A stretch of DNA of 64,000 nt from Microcoleus sp. FACHB-831 (GTDB lineage: Bacteria > Cyanobacteriota > Cyanobacteriia > Cyanobacteriales > FACHB-T130), in contig NZ_JACJON010000018.1 in assembly GCF_014695585.1 (NCBI RefSeq), forward strand, positions 26,964-90,963, in the 5' to 3' direction. Shown piece after piece: positions 1 to 8,995 of this stretch (within the stretch, counting starts at the first letter, position 1; the number at the start of each line of letters is the position of its first letter). Both the position numbers and the translations under genes were made by a program. The notes beneath the pieces are model-generated. The model worked only from the letters and a program-made list of their open reading frames with translations, searched no databases and was not told the DNA's origin.

Positions 1-991
1 AAATAAATAACCAAACTCGTTCTTCAGTATGACGGCATAAAAAATAAATTGAATAAATTACCAAAATTAATACTGGTAGGCTCAAATAAATTAATAAATT
101 ATCATATTCATAATTCCAAGATATAAATAAATGGCATAGGTTGAGACTCCATTTTTTTAGCAAAGATAAAAAAGGCAATGGTAATTTTATCCACTCCATA
201 ACATCAAATGCCCGGTTCCTAAGAATAAACCATACCCAAGGAGTAAAGCTTAAAACCGCAAAAATAGAGGCTAGCGAATAAGCAATAAGAGTTTTATTTA
301 AGCGGAAGCGTTGAAGGATAATGAGATAAATTCCATGACTCGTTAAAACTAAAATAGAAAATAAATGGGAATAAAAACTTAACGCCATAATTGCCGCATA
401 AGCAATCCATGCAAGTTTTGTTTTAATGCGTATAGCCCGTAACAATAACGTGCTTGATAGCAATATCATTACTGCCCATAGACTGTACTGGCGCACTTCC
501 TGAGCATATCTGACAAAAAAAGGCGATACAGCAACTAACGCCATTGCCAGCCAGCCTACTGTTGAGGATTCAAATAATTCTAAACATAGCCAGTAAATGC
601 AAGGAAATATAAATAAGCTAATTAAAGCAGGGAAACTTCGCATGGCTGTTACAGAACTGCCAAAGCACTGCGCCCAAAATCTTGCTAATACATAATAAAT
701 AGGTGGATGTTCAGACCTCTTTTTGAGAATATTTAATGTATCGTTTATATTTTTATCAAATTTAATTTGTTGATATTTATGTAAATCATCAATAGTAATT
801 TGCTGGTTGTTGTAGGCTAACTCGGTTGTTATTTTATCGTCATAACCAGCTAGCCATAATGAAGTATATGTTTCATCTTCCCAGTAAACTTTTTGATTGA
901 GGCTAGCAAAACGGAAAAATATGCCAAGGATTAAAATAATAATAACGAAAAAATTTAACCATTTTTGAGGCATTGGATAAGGCGGATTCAT
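1..991 (-). CDS. GT-C/GT39-like membrane glycosyltransferase (3' end outside window)
   Basis: The reading frame opens at the ATG at 991 and runs leftward without a stop to the window edge, giving about 330 residues of a longer protein. A hydrophobic segment follows a short cytoplasmic start (MNPPYPMPQKW). After it comes the acidic pair WEDE in the first extracytoplasmic loop, where GT-C glycosyltransferases such as the ArnT/PMT_2 (GT39) families carry their catalytic acidic residues. A second loop motif, EHPPIYYVLARFW, precedes a series of predicted membrane helices. Such enzymes transfer sugars from polyprenyl-phosphate donors to lipid or protein acceptors at the membrane. The actual substrate cannot be told from the sequence. 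It is transcribed away from the c-di-GMP gene's 3' end, with about 190 bp between them holding several HIP1 sites. Confidence 0.75.
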   Translation of the reverse strand, partial: MNPPYPMPQKWLNFFVIIILILGIFFRFASLNQKVYWEDETYTSLWLAGYDDKITTELAYNNQQITIDDLHKYQQIKFDKNINDTLNILKKRSEHPPIYYVLARFWAQCFGSSVTAMRSFPALISLFIFPCIYWLCLELFESSTVGWLAMALVAVSPFFVRYAQEVRQYSLWAVMILLSSTLLLRAIRIKTKLAWIAYAAIMALSFYSHLFSILVLTSHGIYLIILQRFRLNKTLIAYSLASIFAVLSFTPWVWFILRNRAFDVMEWIKLPLPFLSLLKKWSLNLCHLFISWNYEYDNLLIYLSLPVLILVIYSIYFLCRHTEERVWLFI

Positions 992-1177
992 GGCAATATT
1001 CCTTAAAAATCAAGGTTGCGATCGCGCAACAATATTACAAGACAAGATTAGCGATCGCGTAATTAATTTTACTTCGCGCGATCGCTAGCCACACGTATTA
1101 TGTTCATACACTTTAGAGGAAAGCATCATTTGCACCACAAAAATTTCCTCTCGTTTCCCCCTAACAAAATATCACTG

Positions 1178-4100
1178 CTACTCTCCAGCAGCAAGTAAAG
1201 CACCAGCAGCGATCGCATCTACAGGTTTAGAAAAAAAGTAGCCCTGTCCGTGTTCGCATTGCAACCCTTCGAGTAAGGCTAACTGAGTTTGAGTTTCTAT
1301 CCCTTCAGCGATCGCATCCATACCTAAACTATGAGCTAAGTTTATAATCGCCTGTACGATCTCGGAATTTTCGCCGTTTGCACCCATACGGCTGACAAAA
1401 GAACGGTCAATCTTCAATGTATCTATGGGAAAACTGTGCAGATAACTTAAAGAAGAATAACCCGTCCCAAAATCATCAATACTTAAATGAATATCCAGTG
1501 CTTTCAGTTCTTGAAGCATAGCTTTTGCAGCACTCGCATTTTCCATTACAATACTTTCTGTAATTTCCAGCTTGAGACTGCCCCCGTCCAGCCCAGTCTC
1601 GCAGAGTATTTGCTCAATTCGCTGCGTTAAGTCTGGCTGGGAAAACTGTTTGCCAGAAAGATTAACGCTAATCGTCAATTTCTGATGGGGAAATTGCATC
1701 TGCCATATACGCATTTGCAGGCAAGCTTCGCGCAGCACCCAGGCTCCCAGAGGGATAATTAAACCAGTTTCTTCAGCGACAGGAATAAACTCTACTGGGG
1801 AAACCATGCCACGAGTGGGATGCAACAAACGCACCAGCGCCTCAAACCCAGTAATCTGACCGCTCGTTAAGGCAACAATTGGTTGATAGTAAAGTAGGAA
1901 GTATGGCTTTTTAGCCCCGTGTTTTGAATGTTGGCGATCGCCTGTTGCTAAGTGCTGGGTCTCCTCAAGCGCCAGTCGCAAGTCATTTTCTAACTCCAAG
2001 CGGGCGACAGCATGGGCGTGCATGGGGGCGTTAAACACCTGGTAACGTGCTTTACCCATTGCTTTAGCTTGATACAAAGCGATGTCAGCATCCCTCAAAA
2101 GATTTCCCGGCCAGTAGCAGCGATCGCTATGGCTAATTCCACCCAAGGTAATACCAATGCTAGCCGTAACGACAACTTGGTGGCCGTCGAGATTAAAAGA
2201 CGACCTCAGTTCCTGTTGGATGCGGTCGGCAATTTCCGTTGCATCGCTAACATCGTTAATCTCATCAAGCAAAATGACGAATTCATCGCCCCCAAGTCGT
2301 GCGACAGTATCGCCAGATCGCAGACATACTTCCAATCGTCGCGCGATCGCGCTTAGTAATTGGTCGCCGACTACGTGCCCCAAACTGTCATTGACGATCT
2401 TGAACCGATCCAGATCTAAAAACAAGACCGCAAACTGATATTCTGGTTGGCGACGCAGCCGCGCGATCGCAATGGACAGCCGATCCATAAATAACGAGCG
2501 ATTCGGCAGACCTGTTAGCGGATCGTGGAAGGCATCATAAAACAATTGTTCCTCAGCTATCTTGCGATCGCTAATATCCGTCTGCGACCCAGCCATGCGG
2601 TATGCAACTCCATTTTTTTCCCTCACCGCCAGCCCCCGACACAGCATCCAGCGGTAGGTTCCGTCTCGATGCAACATGCGATACTCTTTCTCAAAATGTT
2701 GAGTCAGCCCATCTAGATGCGCCGTAATAGCTGCGCTGACTCGTTCAAAGTCTTCTGGATGCACCCGGTTAAACCACTCATCCGGGCTATCGCCAATTTC
2801 GTTATCTTTGTGACCGAGCATGGCTTTCCAGCGCGGGGATAAATAAATCGTGTCGGCTTTTATATTCCAATCCCACAACCCCTCATTACTACCGCGCACT
2901 GCAAGTTCATAGCGTTCTTCCGATTCCCGCAGAGCAACTTCTGCTTGCTTGCGCTCAATTGCTGTCGCCAGCACGTTAGCAACGGCTTGCATAAAGTTAA
3001 CCTCATCAGAGGTAAAGCGTCGGTGTTTGGATGTGTGGGCGCTCAAAACACCAAAAGGCTGAGTAGACCCGTGAACGATCACGCTCATGCCGCTAACTAT
3101 TCTGTGATTGTGCAGCAGCGGCGTTCCAGCAAAGCGGGTTTCTATGCGGAGGTCTTCGACAATGACTGGTTCGCCAACAAGCAAAGTATAGCCTGCCTGC
3201 GATCGCCCATTAGCACCTACGACCGCAGACCCGACAAGCCCTTCCTGCCAGCCCACACCTGCACGTAATAATAAAGTGCTGCCACCTGGCATCAGTTCCA
3301 AAATTTGACAATATTTCACCCCAAGAGTCTGAGCCACAAGAGTGACCGCTCGCTCCATCAGCGTCGCTAGCTCTATCCCCGCCAATGCCTGCTGACCCAA
3401 TTCAGCCACAACTGCACTCGCACGGGCATAAGCTCTTACTTCTTGTTCTGCCTGCTTGCGGCTGGTAATATCGCGCTGCACGGCAAGAAAATGAGTATAG
3501 CAACCCCTAGCGTCTGCAATGGGTACGATGTTCAGATCCACGCAAAATTCATAACCATCTTTGTGCTGGTTGATCAGTTCCGCTCTGACTGGCTCGCATC
3601 GTGATATTGCTTGACGTATTTTCTCTAGTTCAGAACGTTGCGTATTAGAGCTTTGCAGAAAGCGCGGTGTCCTGCCAATAATCTCTTCTAAGCTATAACC
3701 TGTCATGCGAGTAAAAGCTTTATTAGCATAGACAATCTTAGGGCCGTCCGGCTCATTGATTGGACTAGCTTCAGTAATAACGATCGCATCGTTGGCATTT
3801 TCTACGCACGACTCTAACAGGCGCAGCCTTTCCTCTGCATACTTAGGTTCTGTAATGTCGCTAAACGAAGTCACAGCAGCGTATGGCTTTGTTTCCCCTG
3901 GGGAAAACAAGGGTTGTGAATTAATCGCAATCCAAGTAACAATACCGTCCGGTTTGTAGATGCCCATCAACACATTCGCACAAGGCTTCCCGGTTCGCAA
4001 CGTCACCATTGCTGGATGTATCTCGCCAGGAAAGGGAGAGCCATCAGGATAAATCGCACGCCACTGCGGATCTATCGATGTTCGTCCTATAATTTGATCT

Positions 4101-5137
4101 GCTGTTAGCCCCAAAATGCGCTCCGCAGCAGTATTGCAAGCTTGGATAGTGCCTTTAGCGTCTTGCAGTACAACACCTTCTTCCATCGCCGCAACAACCG
4201 AGCGATAGCGTTCCTGGCTTTTTCGCAGCGCTTCCTCTGCTTCCTTGCGTTGAGTAGTATGCCACAGGCTTTCGCTAATATCCTTCGCCGTTGCGTAAAT
4301 CAACTGCTGTCCCTTCAGAGGTGTGGCGTTCCACAACAGCCATTTATAGGAGCCGTCTTTGCAGCGGTAGCGATTTTCAAAAGAAAGTGTCTCGCCACCA
4401 AGAGTCAGTTTTTCGATTTCTGCCTCTGTTATTTCACGGTCGTCTGGATGCACAAATTCGATAAACGGTCTAGCCAACAATTCATCGTTGGTATAGCCCA
4501 AGATTTTTTCCCACTGGGGGTTCAGCCGCTTGAAGTACCCATCCATTCCAGCAGTGCAAAGCATATCCAGCGACAGAGCGAATAAATGCTCTAGATCCTG
4601 CTCCGCTTGCTGGCAATCCCGGAGCCTACGCTCCATCTGATTAAATTGATTTCGCAAGTCCAGAAGCGTCCGCACCTGTCGTGCTAAAGTTCGCAATGAT
4701 GAGCTTTGCTCGTAGCTCAATTCACGCGGTACTAAGTCCATTACGCATAAAGCTCCGGTCGGATGGCCTACCTGAGTCATTAAGGTAGCACTTGCATAAA
4801 AGCGGATATAGGGGCTAGATATAAAGTGCGAAGTTGCGCTAAAACATATGTCCTGGTGTGTATCCGGGACAATTAACAAATCAGACGATTGAGGATGACT
4901 CGCTAACAAAGTTTCAATAAAAGACAGTTCCGGCGGGAGATAATCGCCCACCAGGGATGTAAACCATTGTCTGGTACCATCGCTCAGCCATAGCAGCGCA
5001 AGTGGAGTCTGGCAAATATGGGCTGCCATGCGAGCAATATCCCCGAACTCCATCTCCGAGTAGGCGTCGAACAGAGGAGATTGGAGCTTTGTAGAGATTT
5101 TTACTACTTGATGCCCATTCAGATGTGGTTTAATCAT
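1178..5137 (-). CDS. GAF/PAS sensor with GGDEF and EAL domains (c-di-GMP turnover)
   Basis: This 1319-residue soluble protein reads as GAF (about 25-165), PAS (180-295), PAS (308-432), PAS (440-560), GAF (585-730), PAS_3-like (742-862), GGDEF (865-1035) and EAL (1060-1315). The diguanylate cyclase signature GGDEF is intact at 949-953, and an RSGD inhibitory site lies exactly five residues upstream. In the EAL half the catalytic pieces are all visible: EAL at 1099-1101, NLSGKQF, EITES, DDFGTG, KIDRSF and AEGIET. Both synthesis and hydrolysis of cyclic di-GMP are therefore possible, with the N-terminal sensors setting the balance. There is no membrane segment, so it should be cytoplasmic. The ATG at 5137 is the natural start. 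The second GAF could bind a bilin, but I see no clear chromophore-binding Cys motif. Confidence 0.93.
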   Translation of the reverse strand: MIKPHLNGHQVVKISTKLQSPLFDAYSEMEFGDIARMAAHICQTPLALLWLSDGTRQWFTSLVGDYLPPELSFIETLLASHPQSSDLLIVPDTHQDICFSATSHFISSPYIRFYASATLMTQVGHPTGALCVMDLVPRELSYEQSSSLRTLARQVRTLLDLRNQFNQMERRLRDCQQAEQDLEHLFALSLDMLCTAGMDGYFKRLNPQWEKILGYTNDELLARPFIEFVHPDDREITEAEIEKLTLGGETLSFENRYRCKDGSYKWLLWNATPLKGQQLIYATAKDISESLWHTTQRKEAEEALRKSQERYRSVVAAMEEGVVLQDAKGTIQACNTAAERILGLTADQIIGRTSIDPQWRAIYPDGSPFPGEIHPAMVTLRTGKPCANVLMGIYKPDGIVTWIAINSQPLFSPGETKPYAAVTSFSDITEPKYAEERLRLLESCVENANDAIVITEASPINEPDGPKIVYANKAFTRMTGYSLEEIIGRTPRFLQSSNTQRSELEKIRQAISRCEPVRAELINQHKDGYEFCVDLNIVPIADARGCYTHFLAVQRDITSRKQAEQEVRAYARASAVVAELGQQALAGIELATLMERAVTLVAQTLGVKYCQILELMPGGSTLLLRAGVGWQEGLVGSAVVGANGRSQAGYTLLVGEPVIVEDLRIETRFAGTPLLHNHRIVSGMSVIVHGSTQPFGVLSAHTSKHRRFTSDEVNFMQAVANVLATAIERKQAEVALRESEERYELAVRGSNEGLWDWNIKADTIYLSPRWKAMLGHKDNEIGDSPDEWFNRVHPEDFERVSAAITAHLDGLTQHFEKEYRMLHRDGTYRWMLCRGLAVREKNGVAYRMAGSQTDISDRKIAEEQLFYDAFHDPLTGLPNRSLFMDRLSIAIARLRRQPEYQFAVLFLDLDRFKIVNDSLGHVVGDQLLSAIARRLEVCLRSGDTVARLGGDEFVILLDEINDVSDATEIADRIQQELRSSFNLDGHQVVVTASIGITLGGISHSDRCYWPGNLLRDADIALYQAKAMGKARYQVFNAPMHAHAVARLELENDLRLALEETQHLATGDRQHSKHGAKKPYFLLYYQPIVALTSGQITGFEALVRLLHPTRGMVSPVEFIPVAEETGLIIPLGAWVLREACLQMRIWQMQFPHQKLTISVNLSGKQFSQPDLTQRIEQILCETGLDGGSLKLEITESIVMENASAAKAMLQELKALDIHLSIDDFGTGYSSLSYLHSFPIDTLKIDRSFVSRMGANGENSEIVQAIINLAHSLGMDAIAEGIETQTQLALLEGLQCEHGQGYFFSKPVDAIAAGALLAAGE

Positions 5138-5233
5138 TAATAATTAGCTGGTTGCAATGCTAGCGGCGATATGCGCTATTTCTCAGCTTCTCTATCTCAT
5201 TCTCTCTCTTTTTCTGGCGCTCTTAATAATTGC

Positions 5234-6556
5234 TTAATTCTTCTCAAACCTTGTAAAGCAAACGCGCAGCCCATCCTTCGGGCGCCGCGTTGGAATTAGT
5301 ACTGGTTCAAGCCTTTGTCGGGCAGTTATTTCCCACTGATAGTCGCGCAATAAGTGGGCAGCAACAATTTTCATCTCCAGCTTCGCAAACGCGATCCCCA
5401 AACAAATGCGCGGGCCGCCCCCAAAGGCTATTAGACTGAAATGTTTTGGTTTTTGTTCCTGTCGTTGCGGGCCAAATCGGTCTGGGTCAAATTGTTCTGG
5501 CTGCGGGTAGATTTCTTCTAGTTGGTGAGTTCCCAAAATAGAATAGAGCAACTGCCACCCAGCAGGCACGTAAAAGCCATTAAACTCAAACGGCTTGACG
5601 ACTCCCCGGAATCCACCGTTTACAGGTTGATGGCAGCGTTCGATTTCGCAGAATATCTGGTCTAAGTAGGGCATTTGCCCAATTTGTTCTAAACTTAGCG
5701 CTCCCGAGCTTGCCAGATGCAACTGTTCTTCCCTAGCGCGTTGCAAGACTTCTGGGTGACGCCCTAACTCTAGACAAAACCAGGTGAGCATGGATGTTGT
5801 TGTTTCATGTCCGGCGAACAGCAACAGCATCGACTGTGCAGTAAGTTCTTGTAATGTCATGCCGTTTCCCTCTTCATCTCGTGCTTGCACTAAGAGACTA
5901 AGGGCGTCGTCGGTGGGGTGTTGCTGGCGCTGGCGCACAACAGAGGCGAGATGCTCTAGCAATTGATTGCGGGCAGCGATCGCACGTCCAAATTTACTAC
6001 CGGGTAACGTCCAGGTATTGAGGGCAAACAAACCATGTGTCAAGGTGTCAAACAGTTGGCTCAATCGAACTGAGTCCGCACCTGGCTTCGTGCCTAATAA
6101 CAGTTCGCTGGCAATATCAAATGTTAGCTGTTTGTATTCGTCGAACCAGATAAACTCTCGTTTCTGTTCCCACTTTTGGAGATAGCCTTGCGTTATTGCA
6201 TCCATCGTGGTGAAGTAGCGTGCCAGTGCCGAACTATGAAAAGCTGGCATCATCAAACGCCGATTGCGCCGATGTTCTTCACCATCTTGGACAAAAAGCG
6301 ATTCTCCCAGCAGCAGCTTAAAAGTGTCTGGCCAGCCTTCACGCCAGGAAAAATGGTCAAAATGGCTCGAAAGGACAAATTCGACGGCTTCTGGGCCAAT
6401 CATAAATACAGTAGGTCTGCCAATTATCTTGGTTTTGAAGATAGAACCATACTGCTTGTAGCGCTTCTGGATAAACTGGGGGTCGAGGAGGAATGCTAGC
6501 GTTTCGCCAACAACTGGCAGACCTATGCTGCCTGGCGGTAGTTGTTTATTGTTCAT
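5234..6556 (-). CDS. cytochrome P450, CYP120-like
   Basis: The protein is a full-length soluble P450. Numbered from a possible GTG start at 6583, it has the I-helix motif AGHETTT near 257-263, an ExxR pair at 313-316 (EIER), and the haem loop FGGGPRICLG at 387-396 with Cys394 as axial ligand. The start PPGSIGLPVVGETLAFL and the overall pattern resemble Synechocystis CYP120A1, which hydroxylates retinoids; the substrate here is unproven. I prefer the ATG at 6556. The upstream nine codons (GTG at 6583) translate a short TTAACT/GAACAA-type repeat that is common between cyanobacterial genes. The gene is divergent from mnmH and the two starts lie very close. No ferredoxin or reductase partner is adjacent. 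Confidence 0.9.
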   Translation of the reverse strand: MNNKQLPPGSIGLPVVGETLAFLLDPQFIQKRYKQYGSIFKTKIIGRPTVFMIGPEAVEFVLSSHFDHFSWREGWPDTFKLLLGESLFVQDGEEHRRNRRLMMPAFHSSALARYFTTMDAITQGYLQKWEQKREFIWFDEYKQLTFDIASELLLGTKPGADSVRLSQLFDTLTHGLFALNTWTLPGSKFGRAIAARNQLLEHLASVVRQRQQHPTDDALSLLVQARDEEGNGMTLQELTAQSMLLLFAGHETTTSMLTWFCLELGRHPEVLQRAREEQLHLASSGALSLEQIGQMPYLDQIFCEIERCHQPVNGGFRGVVKPFEFNGFYVPAGWQLLYSILGTHQLEEIYPQPEQFDPDRFGPQRQEQKPKHFSLIAFGGGPRICLGIAFAKLEMKIVAAHLLRDYQWEITARQRLEPVLIPTRRPKDGLRVCFTRFEKN

Positions 6557-6602
6557 AGTTAATTGTTCGTTGTTGTGCGCCACTGGCGACTAATTTGTAA
6601 TT

Positions 6603-7649
6603 ATGGTGCGATCGCTTATCTATACCCAAATGCCTTTTGGAGAAACATATAGCGAAATTATCGATGTTCGCTCTCCGTCAGAGTTTGCCGAAGATCGTAT
6701 TCCGGGCGCTATCAATTTACCCGTCTTGGATGACGAGGAACGTGCCAAAGTCGGCACCATCTATAAACAAGTCTGTCCCTTCACCGCCCGCAAGGTAGGA
6801 GCATCCCTAGTAGCTGCAAATATTAGCAAGCATCTCACCACCCACTTCGCCAGCATTGACAAAAATTATCATCCCTTAGTTTACTGCTGGCGCGGCGGGC
6901 AGCGTTCCAATAGCATGGCAATGGTGTTGAGTGAAATTGGCTGGCGAGTCACCCTACTCCAAGGTGGCTACAAAACCTACCGAGCTTATGTGCGCGATGT
7001 CTTGCAACACGTGCCAGAAAAGTTTACCTACCGCGTATTATGCGGTTTAACTGGAAGCGGCAAAACTCACATGCTCCGACAAATGGCGGAGCGGGGTGTC
7101 CAAGTGCTGGATTTAGAAGGTTTGGCTAACCATCGCGGTTCCCTACTGGGTGAAGAATGGAAGTCACCCCAGCCATCGCAAAAGTATTTTGAATCTCTAT
7201 TACTAAAGCAACTTCAAACTTTAAATCCCACTCAGCCAGTTTGGGTAGAAGCAGAAAGCAACAAAATTGGGCGGGTGTATCTACCCCAGTCGCTTTGGGA
7301 GCAGATGAAACAGGCAAGTTGTGTAGAGATCCAGTTACCTCTAAAAGCCAGAGTCGAATTTCTTTTGCAAGAATATCCCCACTTGATAACTCACCCGGAA
7401 GTATTGAAAGCCAAGCTACAGCAGCTCAAAGCCAAGCATGGGGGGCAAAAAATCAATTATTGGAATAATCTGATCGATGCTGGTAAGTGGGAAAGTTTTG
7501 TGGGCGACTTGCTACAGTGCCATTACGATCCGACTTACACTCAGTCAATGGACAAGTGCTATTCCAATGTGGAACGGGTTATGCGCCTAGCGGATTTATC
7601 AGATGCAAGTGTTGACTCGCTTGTAAATGCTGTAGTTGCTGACTCCTGA
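6603..7649 (+). CDS. mnmH: tRNA 2-selenouridine/geranyl-2-thiouridine synthase MnmH (SelU)
   Basis: This 348-residue protein has an N-terminal rhodanese domain with the active cysteine in YCWRGGQRS (Cys95), followed by a P-loop domain with Walker A GLTGSGKT (148-155). That pairing is diagnostic for MnmH/YbbB. In the known family the enzyme works on the wobble 2-thiouridine of tRNA-Lys, -Glu and -Gln, via a geranylated intermediate, replacing sulfur with selenium from selenophosphate. The length matches the bacterial family. No selenophosphate synthase (selD) lies in this window, so the selenium donor pathway cannot be judged here. It is divergent from the P450 gene and starts at an ATG immediately before a HIP1 site. 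Confidence 0.93.
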   Translation: MVRSLIYTQMPFGETYSEIIDVRSPSEFAEDRIPGAINLPVLDDEERAKVGTIYKQVCPFTARKVGASLVAANISKHLTTHFASIDKNYHPLVYCWRGGQRSNSMAMVLSEIGWRVTLLQGGYKTYRAYVRDVLQHVPEKFTYRVLCGLTGSGKTHMLRQMAERGVQVLDLEGLANHRGSLLGEEWKSPQPSQKYFESLLLKQLQTLNPTQPVWVEAESNKIGRVYLPQSLWEQMKQASCVEIQLPLKARVEFLLQEYPHLITHPEVLKAKLQQLKAKHGGQKINYWNNLIDAGKWESFVGDLLQCHYDPTYTQSMDKCYSNVERVMRLADLSDASVDSLVNAVVADS

Positions 7650-8156
7650 TTTTCACCCAGCCTAGCGACAATAGAAGCCCAACCCCCACATCACAATTCT
7701 GTAAAAGTGAGGGGGGCTGAGAACGCAGTTAGGAGGTATCGTCTTGCAGTCTAAATTATCCGCATAAATCTCCTAACCTAGCGACTCTTAATAAGTTTTT
7801 AATGTGCGATTTGAGCAATTTTAGAGAGTGTAATGTTCAAATTGGCAGAATTGCTTTATTTCCAGCCAATGTGCGATCGCGATTGATACAGCTAAAATGA
7901 GCCACGATATATACAACCTACCCGATGCTCGCTTAAGTAACTTATAGATATGTTTATTTTCTAACTATGGTTAATTTAATCCAAACTAGCAAAAAGTAAC
8001 AACTCAACTTAATAATTTTTACTTGATATATTTCCAACGATAGAGGTAGGAGTTATTCCTAGTGGCAGATATGGCAAGTTCAATAGCACCGTAAAGTATT
8101 GCTTAAGGACGAATATTAACAAAAAAATTAATACAAAGGAAGAGAGGTAGTTAGCT
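7650..8156. other. 507-bp intergenic region upstream of a membrane protein gene
   Basis: No convincing ORF or RNA gene is seen. An 8-bp inverted repeat (GTTAGGAG at 7728-7735, CTCCTAAC at 7770-7777) may be an end-of-transcript structure for mnmH. The AT-rich right half probably carries the promoter of the next gene, which has a strong purine-rich ribosome site (GGAAGAGAGG) just before its ATG. Confidence 0.5.
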
Positions 8157-8789
8157 ATGGCATACTCTAATCGGCCAGGAGAAAACGTACTTGTCGATCC
8201 AGTTGTGGCGCCTCAAGTTGTTGATTACCATGACCGTGTAAGGTGGGGGCCGATTATTGCAGGTATTATGACTGCTCTAGCATCTCAACTCGTTTTGAGT
8301 GCTATCGGAGCAGCAATTGCTGCTAGTAATATTGCAGGTTCAGGCGCACCAAGATCGAATGCAGGTAATGTTGGTGAAGCCGTTGGAATATGGTCTATTA
8401 TTTCTTTGTTTCTTTCATTATTGATTGGTAGTTGGGTAGCATCGCGCAGCAGCGGCCCCCTCAACCGCAACACAGCTATGCTTAATGGAGCAATTTTGTG
8501 GGCTACTACTTTAGCATTAAGTTCTTGGTTATTAGCTAACGGCGTATCTGGTGCATTTGGAGTGGTTGCAGCAAATGCTGGGGAAGTCATAAATCAAGTA
8601 CAACAGGGTGGGGCGAATCTACCAAACAGCGCTCCCGATGTAAACGTGAGCGCTCAACAAGCTCGCGAACTTGCTGGTAATGCAGCTAAGGTTGGTTGGT
8701 CGTTTGCAATCGGTTCCCTATTGGGTTTAGCAGCATCGCTGATCGGCTCGTCTATCGGTGCCCGCACACCGCGTCACTATAACACCTAG
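8157..8789 (+). CDS. small integral membrane protein, family not recognised
   Basis: The product is 210 residues. The N-terminal 30 residues are hydrophilic and include a short VRWGPIIAG motif that leads into the first membrane helix. At least three hydrophobic segments follow (about 33-52, 76-96 and 105-130), then a polar stretch (145-172) and a final glycine-rich helix (175-195) ending in RTPRHYNT. Small-residue patterns such as SxxxGA and GSxxGxxA suggest tight helix packing. I do not recognise a named family and assign no function. A strong Shine-Dalgarno sequence precedes the ATG, and a good intrinsic terminator follows the stop by about 45 bp, so it appears to be a monocistronic gene. 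Confidence 0.75.
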   Translation: MAYSNRPGENVLVDPVVAPQVVDYHDRVRWGPIIAGIMTALASQLVLSAIGAAIAASNIAGSGAPRSNAGNVGEAVGIWSIISLFLSLLIGSWVASRSSGPLNRNTAMLNGAILWATTLALSSWLLANGVSGAFGVVAANAGEVINQVQQGGANLPNSAPDVNVSAQQARELAGNAAKVGWSFAIGSLLGLAASLIGSSIGARTPRHYNT

Positions 8790-8836
8790 TAGTTGACTGC
8801 AAAATCAAATCCTGAAGCTATTTTTAAGGCACTATT

Positions 8837-8865
8837 AAAAACACCTTTTTTAAGGTGTTTTTTTA
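8837..8865 (+). terminator. intrinsic terminator after the membrane protein gene
   Basis: An 11-bp perfect stem (AAAAACACCTT at 8837-8847 with AAGGTGTTTTT at 8852-8862), a four-base loop and a continuing T run form a classical rho-independent terminator for the gene ending at 8789. Confidence 0.8.
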
Positions 8866-8876
8866 TAATGAAGGCG

Positions 8877-8909
8877 AGATACCCGACTTCTCTAAGAAGT
8901 CGGGTATCT
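8877..8909. repeat. palindromic element, ACCCGACTTC / GAAGTCGGGT type
   Basis: A perfect 14-bp inverted repeat (8877-8890 with 8896-8909) surrounds a five-base loop, immediately after the T-rich terminator. It lacks a T tract of its own. Its core (ACCCGACTTC) resembles a palindrome that recurs between genes in many cyanobacterial genomes, so I call it a dispersed repeat rather than a second terminator. Confidence 0.6.
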
Positions 8910-8995
8910 TAAGTTCTGATATATCACAACGGGCGCATAGGATTGCTATAGCAAAATTCTCAGTGTCGGCTCTAGCGTACAAATATCTGCAACAG

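Noticed and set aside
2012..4585. Plus-strand ORFs opposite the GGDEF-EAL gene
   Set aside because: Antisense frames of a well-supported gene; no recognisable domains.
8285..8590. Minus-strand ORF opposite the small membrane protein
   Set aside because: The plus-strand gene has a strong ribosome site and membrane helices, whereas this frame has neither.
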